From contig CM055098.1 in assembly GCA_029204225.1 (NCBI GenBank), positions 50,083,134-50,147,133 of the forward strand: DNA of 64,000 bases. Direction: 5' to 3'. Made by a program: the position numbers and the translations under genes. Positions 47,200-59,300 of the stretch are shown here, piece after piece (the first letter of the stretch is position 1; the number at the start of each line of letters is the position of its first letter). This DNA comes from Diphasiastrum complanatum. Its lineage: Eukaryota > Streptophyta > Lycopodiopsida > Lycopodiales > Lycopodiaceae. The notes beneath the pieces are model-generated. The model ran no database searches. It was not told the DNA's origin and worked only from the letters and a program-made list of their open reading frames with translations.

Positions 47200-47361
47200 T
47201 CAAAAGGGACTGACTTTCCTGGCCAGTTGTAGCAAACACTCCGGAACCATCCTACGCCGAGGTGGGGCAGCAGCATCTTTTTCTTGAGCTTCTCTATCAT
47301 TGGCATGTACAACTGCAAGGATATCTGCAACTAACTGGTTCTGGCCTCCGCGCATTGGATC
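47200..47361 (-). CDS. ICME: ICME terminal exon
   Basis: The exon has 162 nt including stop TGA, with acceptor CTTTTTAG. It encodes [20 protein letters not shown]...[20 protein letters not shown] then PF. DPMRGG and the RVSPF-like end are strong ICME hallmarks. Confidence 0.92.
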   Translation of the reverse strand, partial: DPMRGGQNQLVADILAVVHANDREAQEKDAAAPPRRRMVPECLLQLARKVSPF

Positions 47362-50300
47362 CTAAAAAGATGAAAATCTAAAAAGCATTCAAAATAGATG
47401 GACACAGACTGTGTTGATTAAGCTGAGTGCATTTGACCTTCTGTTGATCATGCACATTGAAGTTCATAAAGCTGCGATAAACTCATCAAAATATTGAGTA
47501 ATCCAAACTTCATTGACCTAGTACAATACCTAGACTAACTTTTCATCCTCATCATGTACAAAAATCTCAAAATGGGTTGAAGCTTAAAAGATTGAACTAC
47601 ATGATTGAGGTTGACACAGAAACATGTTAGATCTAAGTTATATGATTCAGGGGTTCATTCTAGTTTGGGAACTAATTTCACGTTTTGCTGGATGTCAACC
47701 AGTAGATGCTAAGTAAGAGCTTTCTGATGATGTCTGCGCATGCTGTATGTGGTGTTCAAAGATGAAGATACAACTGAAAGAATTGTTTTGAGGCAGGTTG
47801 CCATCTGAACGACTTTGTGATGGTGTTCATGCAAACTGGTGCCGACCTATATATTTAGTTGAGGATGGGAGGATGACACTTTAACCCTTGTGCTTTCAGG
47901 TGAAAAGGTTGAAGAAGGGGACGTTGGAAAGAAGGAGATTTTCACTAATCTTTGTTGCTTCATTGGTGGAGATAGTCCCGTCTTCATTGTGGCTCAGCCT
48001 CGACAAGGTGGACGCTCGACACCTACTGTTTAAGGGTGAATACTAGAATGCATTCTATCCCATTACATTCTTCCTAGTTCGTCCCTCAATCTCACCTCTA
48101 TATTTAGGTGAGCTTGGAAGGAGGACACATTAACCCATGTGCTTTCAGGTGAAAAGGCTGAAGAAGGGTGCATCGGAGGGAAGGAGGAGATCTTCCCTAA
48201 TCTCTAGGTCTCAGCTGATGGAGATAGTCTTGTTTTCATTCCAGCTCGGCATCAGCAAGGTAGAGGCTTAATGCCTACTTGTAGGAGGGTGTAGGCTTAA
48301 TGCCTTCCATTCTTTATAAGCTCCAATTGTTGGTTGTATGTGGCAAGATTGCAAGAACTGTAGCAAGCAAATTCCATTCCACTTCTTGCTGAAGGCTCTT
48401 GCATGCTGATGTGGAAGATGATGATCTGATAAATCTAATTTTCAAGGTTGCCAAGTATGATCTCCTGTCTTCTTGCAGAGAGGATGTCTATTCATGAAGA
48501 GCAACATGTTAGGGATGGACTCACATCCCAACTTCGTGAATGTACTTAAGGAGTGAGTCATATGATTGGTAGTGGCTAGGTTCTTCTGTAATGGAAACTA
48601 CTACATTGATAGTGAAATTGTATCTGACTTGTCTACTATCATAATTAGTGCTACATGTTAGTGTCTTCACCTTGATTACTACATGATGTAGCTCAGCGGT
48701 GATGCATGCAGTCATGCATGTGTGCTCGTGGCTGCACATGTGCCTCTATTTTACTTGCATGTGGTGATTGGGTGGTAAACAGGAAGCATCATGATTGTTG
48801 GTTTTATGTGTACTTATTTTTGGAAAAAAAAAAAGGTGCACTTTTTCTTATTAGATATCAATAATTGACCATATTTGATGATCATTCGGTATTCTCATCT
48901 TTTATGGTCTACCATTCTTTTGTGATGCTAAATTTGTGAGACCACAACATTATTGGCCCATCTAGCACTCAGCTTAAACGAAGTTAAGAAATGGCTAATT
49001 AGTGTTAAATCCCACTATCCTTTCATGGATTGACATAGCTTCAAAGCCTAACTAATTATCCTACTGCCAACAGCCATCAGGTTATATGCAGAATGACAGC
49101 GTCAGCCATATTCTATCATTCCACTTATTTATACACATAGAACTACAAGGAAACCACCTCCAGATCTGTGGACAGCAGCATATGACCAATTGCATCAAAC
49201 TTGTGTAAGTAATATTCTGAATTCTTTTCAGACAGCAACATATACTCACTAGAACATCATCTGTCTGAAGGTTTTGAAGGTACAGTAATCACTTCAAATA
49301 ACTGCTAAAAGTCTAATTTTGTCTAAAACTTGAATTTTGCCAGAGAAAAATGAGAGTCTCACAAAAACTGGCTACATGCTCCAAATATTCTTCTTGAAGT
49401 TTGATGCATATATAAGTTGTGACCTTATCATATATAAGTCGCTACTCTAGAATTATTTTCTATTTATATTCCACAAAATGCTGATCTCAAAGTTCAAACT
49501 AAGGATGTCTACAATCCTGCCTTATATGGATCTTTGAATTTGAGTTTTTTCCACTTGACAAGAGCCTATTGTGACAACAATCTTGGCACCTATAAGTTTT
49601 TTTGGGTGAAATATTTTCTTCTTCCAGAACTTCTATTCTGTTGCTAGAAGCTACAGCCTGTGCATTGGAGCAGACGCTATGAAAATGTGACAGTGAATCA
49701 AGAATAACTTATTTCAACCACTTTATGTACTGTCTGTCCTGTACTACAAATAGTTTTATGATTCTTGCAAAAGCTTTCAAGGTTGTATAATTAGAAAAAT
49801 TCAAAAGTATATTATTACCTGCAAGAACAAGTCGGTATGAGTCTTTTCTGGATAAAGTTTTGTGGTAACTTGAACATGTACAAAGCGAAGGGCATCTGCA
49901 AAATCAACACTGAAAAAAGTTCCATAGCATTAGGATTCAGGACCTGTTTTGAACATTTGTAGTCATCCAATAGTTACAAGCTGTTTAAGTCACCCTTCTC
50001 CTGTTATCCAGCTTTATAAGAAACTAGAAGCAAATACAATTTATTTTGCTACGATAAATGGGATGCAGGTTTTTTTAGCACACCTAGCCAAGAATGGAAT
50101 TGAATAATCAGCTCTGCCATGGAATAGAATAGTTGCTGGTAACATATGAGCAGCATTCTGAAAATCTGGGGACCTTACTCCCAGTTCAGGAGAATATTTC
50201 TGCAAAGACTCCTCACCCTCCATGACACTGAAAGTGAAAAACATTAGTAGCTACAGGAATATAGAAGCAGGAAGCTTAAAAAGTGCAGATTGCAGATAAT

Positions 50301-53300
50301 ACTTGTTCCATTTAAAGAAAAACCCTAAAAGGCTCAACACAGACCGTAAGAAAAAAGATCGATAGAATCCCCTCGTATGAAAATGATGTGAAAGAGCCGG
50401 CAGATTGTACCTGCATTATGCATGGAAAAAGGAAGATATTTTGGAAGCTCATTAGCCCATAAAAAAGACAGTTTTCAGATATGCATTGGTATGAGCACTC
50501 TAATATGCATTGGTATGAGCACTCTAATATGCAAGAGGCCTAACTGGATAATCAAGGGTTGGCAATAACATATATCATATGGATGTATAAATCCCAGTTC
50601 TTTGAGATCATCATAACAAAGCTTCGATCTAGAGATGAACCAAGCAATGATGGTGTCTGCATCGGGCCACATATATCAGTATGTACAATATCTAGCAAGT
50701 CTTTAGACGATGAATCTCCTTAGAGACAAAAAACGAGGGCCAATTTTGGAGACAACCATGAGACTTAGTGTTAGAGCCTTTACTCCCTGTCCCGGTTATT
50801 TACAGTTTTCGTCGGTTGAGATTTGACAGAATCCGTCGGTTGAGATCTGACAGAATCCGTCGGTTGAGATCTAACAAAATCCCATTATGAAGGATTGGAC
50901 CTGTTTGATGCAAGTGAAGAACTTCAAGGGGAAAAATATGACTGTGGCTCAGAGTAGAAGTTCTTATGGGAAAGGTGTATCTCAAGGAATGTTTGTATGC
51001 TTGAGATACCAGACAGACAGAAATGAGGTGGCTAAAAGTGTCAGAATCTTTTCATATGGTGTAGCCTATCAGTATGCAAAACGAGATTTACAAGCAAGGA
51101 AAAATAAATAAAAAGAATAAAAATATGTAGAATATATACTAAGGAGAAGATAATAAATTGGGTCAACAAAAAACAACTCTTCGTAATACCGCCGTAGACG
51201 ACCACCGTTGACGACAGTGTCTAGGAGTATTCCGTCAAGTGTTTGCAACTAGACTGCACCATTAGGAAAGATTTTATTAATAGCATACGGTCCCTCACTT
51301 CGGAATTTCAATTTGTCGGGGTGCTTCTTTGATGTATAAAGGAGCACCTGGTCACCTAAGTGTAGATCTTTATTTCGTAAGTGACGGTCATGCCAGGCCT
51401 TTTGGCGTCGTTTGTTAACCAGTTGTGCGTGGTAAGATATAAGTCTTGTCTCGCATAACTGGGCCAGCATAAATAGCCTGGTTTTGACTTGTTGCTCTAT
51501 TGTAGCTTTTTCACATAGATCTTTAGAAAAAGCTTCCATGACTCTTAGGGAAGGGACTAAGAATTCTACGGGCATTACCGCCTCTTGACCATATACTAAG
51601 TGGAAAGGGGTAATCCACCCAGTGGCTTTCTTCGGGGTGGTGCGGTAAGCCAAGATAGCTGAAAAAAGTTTTGTTTCCCAATCAGAGCGACTGGTTTCAA
51701 CTATCTTTGTCAAAATCTTACATATCGTCTTGTTAGTTGATTCGGCCTAGCCATTACATCTAGGATAGTACGGTGTACTTTTTCTGTGAACGACAAGGTA
51801 ATGGCGTAGTAAATTGTCAATGACAGCATTTAAAAAATGTGTGCCGCGATCACTAACTAGCTCTATGGGACAGCCAAAACGTGTAATAATGTTTTCGTAA
51901 AGAAAACGCGCGACAGTTTTTGCGTTGGCGTCCTTCGTTGCTCGAGCCTCAACCCACTTAGTGGCGTAATCTGTGGCTATGAGGATGTAACAGGCTTGGG
52001 TATGTTTTGCTGCTGGACTAATGGGTCCGACAAAGTCAATTCCCCACTTATGGAAGGCTTCGCCTTCTATAATGGGAGTCAGTGGTGTGAAGTCTGCTTT
52101 GGGATATTTTTCTTAGCTCGTTGACAGACATCACACGTTTTAATGACCGCAAACATGTCCTTAAATAAAGATGGCCACCACAGTCCTGCTCGAAGGATGA
52201 TCTTAGCGGTGGCTTCAGCAGAAAAGTGGCCGCCGCCAATGCCCTCATGAGCCTGAGATACGATCGGTCGTATCTCAGATTCATAAGCACATCGTCGAAT
52301 TATACCGTCTACGCCCCTTTTGTAAAGTTGTCCCGCTATTAACTGAAAGGGCGCTGCTTTTAGCAAAAAATTTCTTTTTGCCGCCGTACTCAGGCCTTCT
52401 TTGAGTCTGCCTGTTGTTAGGAACTGAGTGATCTCCTCAGCCCATAAGGGTGTAGCATCAATCTGAAAAAGGCATGCATCAGGGAGATCATCGTTGACTG
52501 GTGCGGTTGCTTTTTCAGCACTCGCTAGTCGGGAAAGGTGATCCGCCATAAAATTTTGGGTCCCTTTTTTGAACGACTACGCGGAAATTAAATTCCTCTA
52601 ATATGAACAGCCATCGAGCTATACGTCCCGTTTTACAAGATTTATTAACAATATATAATAGGGCTTGATGGTCGGTGTAGAATGCAAAGGTCTGGCCTAG
52701 CAAATAATGTCTTAATTGTTGTACAGCATAGAAAATCGCCAATGCTTCTCTCTCGGTGGTTGTATAGTTTACTTCAGCAGGCACCGATACGTATTGGGAA
52801 GTCTTTGCCATACTCGCCCAGTTGTGCAAGAAGACCTCCAATGGCACACTTACTTGCGTCAGTATGCACATGAAACTCTTTCGTATAATCTGGCGAGCGG
52901 AGTATGGGTGCCGTGGTAAGGGCTGTTTTCAACTCCTCAAAGGCTTTAATTCGTTCTGCGGTCCAGCGAGGATCTACCACAACTAAATAAACGAGGCGTG
53001 CCTTGCCGACATAGTCGATTATAAGATGCGATAATAAGTTGTATGACCGAGGAAGACATACACTTCCTTCATTGTTGCAGGTAAGGGCATTTCGACTATA
53101 ACCTTGATTTTTGACGGGTCGGTAGAAATACCGTCCTTTGAATTTATATGCCCGAGTACGACCCCATGGGTGACCCATATTTGGCATTTATCAGGGTTTA
53201 GTGAAATTCCGAATCGACGGCAGCGAATGAAGATTTTCTCCAGTGCGTCAAGGTGCGTAGCTATTGAGGAATGTACACCCAGATCGTCGAGATAAATCTC

Positions 53301-56300
53301 CACAATCCGATGTAACAGGTCTTGGAAGGCCAGTTGTACGACCCTCTGGAATGTTGAAGGGGCGTTGCATAAGCCAAAAGGCATAACGTTGTAAGCATAA
53401 ACCCCGTTCTCTGTGGCAAAGGCCGTTTTATGTTTATCTTCAGGGGCTATTTGAACAAGGAAATAACCGCTGAATCCATCCAAGAAGCTAAAAGCTTCAG
53501 CTCCTGCCATTTCCTCTAAGATTTGGGTCGTTCAAGGCAAGGGAAAATGGTCTTTCTTCGTAACCGCATTAAGGTTTTTAAGATCAACACAGATACAAAG
53601 CTTGTCGTTTTTCTTGGGTACAACCACAATGGGTGATACCCAATCAGTATGTTGAACTTCATAAATGAAGCCAGCATCCAGCAATTTCTTAATATCCTCA
53701 TCGATCCTCTCACGATAGACAGGGTTAGATCTATAAGGTTTAGCCCTAACAGGCTTAGCATTATCTTCTAAAGGAATCTTGTGGACCACTATTTCAGGTG
53801 GGATTCCTTTCATTTCCGTATAATTCCATGCAAATACATCCCTGTATTTGCGAAGCAAAGTTTCCAGATCAAAAAGTTGGGCTGATGACAGATGTGCACC
53901 AACATGAACTATTCGATCTATCTCCTCGTCAGGATCTTTAAGGTTTAGCGAAATTGTCTTAGCAGGTCCTTCAAAGGAGTTGGAACTTGGTGTGGGTTCC
54001 CGGTATGGCTGTGGTAGCTGGATAACAACGTCATCCAGTGTGACATCTCTGAACTTCCGTGGAAGATCAAAAGGTGGTTCCACAAAGTTGTCGGGGACTT
54101 TGGGAATCATCTTTGTTGAGTCACTACCTGAGGTGGAAGCTTCATCTGATTGTTTGGTTTCTGTCTCCTTAGACAAGGGCTTTATTGGCTGTTTAAGCTT
54201 CTCACGCATTTGTTTTTGACGTCGGTTAATTTTGTATCGATAATTTTGTTTTTTTGTAACCGAGGTTTTTGTGGTTTTTGAGTGGGCGGTGTTGTTGCCT
54301 CACTTATTATATCGTCGTCGATGGTATCCCAGACTTCGTCTGGATATACATCCCACGTATACACTTTGGATTTGGGCCTGTATGCTTGCGTGTTGGGTAC
54401 TTCGGATGTTAGTTGGACATGAGCCAACGGTCCTGGTGACTTGATCTCCTGAGGAATTGATTTTGGCGCATAAGGTTGGGCATCTAGATATAGGAGTACA
54501 TGTTCATCCGTCATTTCAACATCATCCATGGAAAGAATACCTTCTTCCGAAACATGGGCGGTAGAAACACTAGGTTCTCCTGGGCACCAAGCTATAGGAA
54601 TCGGGTCAATCATCATAAGTGGGATGATGGGTGTGTCAATGTCTGTAGAAGATGGGAGAATATCCACATCTTCTGCAGCAGTTTCGATACGACATCGATT
54701 GGACACGGTCCACAGTGGCTAGTGCTTGACCCCAATTGATTATGTTCGTGGACCTCGTATAGTGGCCTTTAGGTTGGATCGGGACACTATCTGATTCGTC
54801 ATATGTTGTCGATGACCAATCATCATAAACTTTAGCAGGCTTGACATGGCCAGTTGAGTCAATAGTGACTCGTTTATCGTGATTGCCAAAGGTGATTTTG
54901 CTGTGCTTCCAATCTTGGACAACACCTGCCATCTGGGGCCAGGGTGTACCAAGAAGGAGTTTATAAGTATTAGCATCTTCTGGTAAGTCTAAGATGAGAA
55001 AATCTATCACAAATTTGACACCTGCTATTCGAACTTTAATATTGGATAAATGACCACCAGGGTCGGTAACTCGTTGATCAGCCATGCGAAGTTTATATCG
55101 TGGTTGATCGAGGGTATGGAAGCCCCATGACTTTGCCAAGGACAAAGCCATTTGACGCCTGATCCGCTATCAAGGATAGCAGATACTACGGGATAGTCTT
55201 TATAGGACAAAGGCAGGGTGATGCTAGTCCCCTTAGCAACACCTATATTCAGCAGATTCATAGGAATCTGGGGAATTTCAGGAATCTCTTCTGTTTTCCG
55301 CTGTTCATCAGGAATAGTAGGCAGCTGAAAACTATGATGGATATAACGTTGAAGCCCAGTGAAGAATTTTATTGCGCTATGGAACAGCATGGTGAGTTGA
55401 GCTTGCAGGAGGTCAAAGAATACTTCAAGTCCCTGTAGGGATTGCTCCTTTTCGGGGATTTGAGCTAATAACAAACTGTCTGTATGTTCTTCCTCTCGCA
55501 AAAACTCATCTCGAAATTCATTGTATTGCCTTTGTTCCACTTTTGGGTCTGGGTAATCTTTTGGTAATGTGGAAGTCGTCAAGTGGCTTCCCTGGGGGTC
55601 AGCTGATGTTATATGGTTTTGCTGTTGTTCTTGTTGTTGGCGTTGTGCTCTAGTTAGAACTCTAACAGGTTCGGATGATATATGACGTGCTGGAAGAATC
55701 CTCTTAGGTTGTTTAGGACAATCCTTGAAACTGTGTTTACGAACACAGTCTGGGCACTCCGCATGGTATTGGTTTTTAACTTTACAGTCAACCATGAAGT
55801 GTCCTGATTCACCACAAATAAAGCAGCGGTTGCTCATTGGTCCTGTGGCGATAGCGTAACCATCTTGGATGGCTAGCTGTGCTGGATTTTCTGGTGTTGT
55901 GGGATACTCATCCCGTTTGCACGAGCATGAGTTGTCAATTTGATATTGGTGAGAACTAGGTGATGGAAGTGTTGTATCGTGATGATATGAGTGATCGTAG
56001 GAGTTTTCTACTAGATGTGCTTGTGCAGACTCTCGAGGGTGTCTATGTTTTTGTGCTCCTAGATCAGGTTGTCCTCTTGGAGGAGGTCCTAAGAGCGCCA
56101 GCTGTGGTTGGGGTTCATGTCGAGGTTGTCTGGGCAACTCTTGTATGTGGACTTGGTTGTTTCGTGGTTGGTAGTGCGTGTGTTGGTTCTGTGAAACAAA
56201 CTGTTGTCGAGGAGGTTGATAATGTCCCCCTGATTGGTTGTGAGGCTAATTCCTCGGGTTATGATCACAATTAAGTGATGTATGCCCCATAAAGTCACAT

Positions 56301-59300
56301 TTGATCAATGAAGTATCTGGGACCGGTTGGTATGAAGGGCACTCATTGCCAGTGTGTGCACCTCGACAGTGAGGGCACCATGTGTTCTCTTGTCTATGAT
56401 GGATTTGGCCAGTGGGTAACTGACCTGGCATCGAACTCTGGATAGACTTAAGAGTGTTTTGAAACTCTTTCGTGAGTTTCTCCATCTGTTGTTGGTGTTG
56501 CTGGTTAAGCAACTCCATCTGTGTTTTCCACAATTGTTCTCGTGTTTCCTCGTTAGGTCGAGCTTCTTGGACAGCACGATGTGCTCTCCGTTCACGCGGC
56601 TCATCAACATCTAAGCCCTCGTCTTCTTCCCGAATGGCATCAGACATGGCTTGTTTCAATGATGTGTATTCATCATTGGAGCGAAGTTCACGTCGTATCC
56701 ATCGGGGGAGTCCAACGAGGAACCAAATTATGAGCATGGACTCAGTGGGTTGCTATTGTACTTGACTTTTTAATCTTTTAAATCGTTCAATGTAGTCACG
56801 TACTTTCTCGTCTTTTGTCATTTTGATGTTACTGAGCTTGACAAAAGGGCTTTCGATCAAGCGGAAGGGCTTGAAGCATTTGATAAATGCCTCTTTCAAC
56901 AGTGACCAGTCTCGTTTATCTTCACGATCAAGGTTAAAAAACCATTCTCGTGCGCGATCGATCATGGTCATTGAGAAGAGCTGTACCATGGCGTCTGGTG
57001 ATGTCTCGCCATAGACATCACATGCATTCTCAAAGACTTGAAGAAATCTTTGAGGATCAGTGTTACCGTCGTACTTAGGTAAATCTAGCTTTGGAGTACA
57101 TTTTTCAGTACGTGGAACATTATTTGCGAAAGCTCCGTTTAAGTGAGCTTGTGCATGTGAAGATTCGGCAGCATGGAAATGTGGTCGATCATATGGAGCT
57201 TCAAAATGCATGGGTTCCCATCTGTCGAATGGGTTGGTGGATGGCTCTTGGACTTGGGATTTCATCCTGGAATATCGATTAAATCGAGCCTGTTCGGTTG
57301 ATGGTGAGACCATCTCTGGTGGATAGTCCTCTGTGGAATTCGGATCGTAAGGACGATCCATAACACTCTAGAGTACCTTAGAAATGTGGAAATAGGCCTC
57401 TTCGACTCTTTGGTAACTTAACTCGTTGGAATCGTTGTTCGGAATGCGGTTGTTACGGTGGAATACGGTCGCGACGGGTTACGGTTGTGCAGTTGGAATG
57501 CGGTTGTTGGTGGTTGAATGCGGGCGCTACGAATGCAGTCGGGGTGCGACCGGTTTGCAGTTGAATGCTTGTTGTGGCGGTTCAAGGGCAAATGCGGTTG
57601 AATGCGGTCAGTTGCGGTTGATTGCGGTTTGTTTGCTGTGGTTTGCAATTCAGGTGGGGTGCGGTTGTTTACGGTCGAAGGCAGTTGGAATGCAATTTGT
57701 GGCGCTTGAAGGGTGACTGCAGTTAGGATGCGGATTGGAATGGTATCTGGTTGTAGGTGAATGAGGTCACGACGGTTGAAACAGTGGATGCAATTTGTAC
57801 ATAATGTGTTTGCAGTGTAGTGCGGTCTGTTGCTGTCTGTTTGCGATCTGTTGCGGTTTTGGGGGGTAGGTTGCAATTCAAGGACGAATGCGGTTGGATA
57901 CGACCTGTTGCGATTGAAGGAAAACGCAGTTGGGGTGCGGTGATTACGATAGCTGTGGTGCGGTTGCTTGCGGTGGGTGGCGGTTGATGGCGGTCACGAC
58001 GATGAAACGGTGTATGGGGTTGGAATGCTATCTGGTGATAGTCGAATGCGGTCGCTATAGTGCAATAGTGGATGTGGTTTGAATTGGTGTGTTTACGTTG
58101 TAATGTGGTCTGTTGCGGTGGCTACAGTTCAAGGTAGTCACTACGGGTCTATGTGGTCGTGGTTGGAATGTGGTCAGTTGAGTGTGAGTGCGGTCGCTTG
58201 CAGGTGAGTGCGGTCAGTGGGGGTTGAAGGTGGAGATGGTTTGAATTGCGGTCATTACGATACAAGGTGGTCGCTACGGTTCAAGTGCAGTTGTGGTTGG
58301 TTGAGGTCTGAGAGACGGCTCCGGTGGATATCCGAGAGAAGGCGTCGGTCGAGAATGGAGAGGAGGTGTCGGTCGAGATCAGAAAGGAGGCATCGGTCGA
58401 GATCTAACGAGAGGCGTCGGTCGAGATCTGACGAGATGGCGTTGGTCGAGATTTCAGAGAAACCCGTTGGTCGAGATTTGATCGATGAGCATCAGTTGAA
58501 ATTTAACTCAGGACTTTACAGGATATGGCGAGTAGGTTCCATCGTGAGTGAATGCGTAGTTGCAATAGGTGAATGAAACAAGGTTTCGTCTGGTCCAGAC
58601 GTGAGTCGTGGAGCTCGGCTAGGAAAGGAGCGTGAAGCCTTTGGTGTGAATATAGTTGTGCGTCGGTCGAGATGAAAGTGACGAGCTCGGTAATGTGACG
58701 TGCAGGAGACTTCAGAGCGGTGATTTTGCCGCACAGATCGGAATGGTGTGGCTTGGTTTAGTGTCTGTGGAGCTGTGGAATGGCTTGGTAAAGTGTTGGC
58801 TCGACATCTGGGAATTCTCTGGAATCCGCTAACAATGGGACGCCCAAGGTTCAAGGAGTTTGTCAAGCATTGATATCCTATTCCACATATTGATGATCTG
58901 ATATTATACGGTGCTGCTGTTTTAGCAAAGTTGTTTAAAAAAATGGAAATCAATAACTCTAAGTTCGTGAAGTGCCTGTGCATAAGACTGCCTTCAAAAC
59001 TTGTATCGGTCACTTTGACTTTCTGTTATGCCTTTTGATTGACCAACGCCCCAACAACATGTATGATTTTGATGAACGATGTACTTAGACCGTTTATGGA
59101 TGACGTTTTGGTTTACAGTTGTGGTGACTTGTTGCATGTAACTCACATTAGAACTGTTTGTCAACTCTAAGGGATAAAATCTTGTTTGCTTATGATAATA
59201 AAAGATAGCATATTTGGGTGTTATTGTGTTAGCTGAAGGCATAAAACCGAATCCAAGGAAAATTGTTCTCCTTCCGTGGCCTGTACCTACAGACTTGATG

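Noticed and set aside
55960-56274. + strand ORF of 104 codons over the inner gypsy gag
   Set aside because: Antisense shadow of the gag frame, valine-rich composition from reversed Pro/His/Gln codons.
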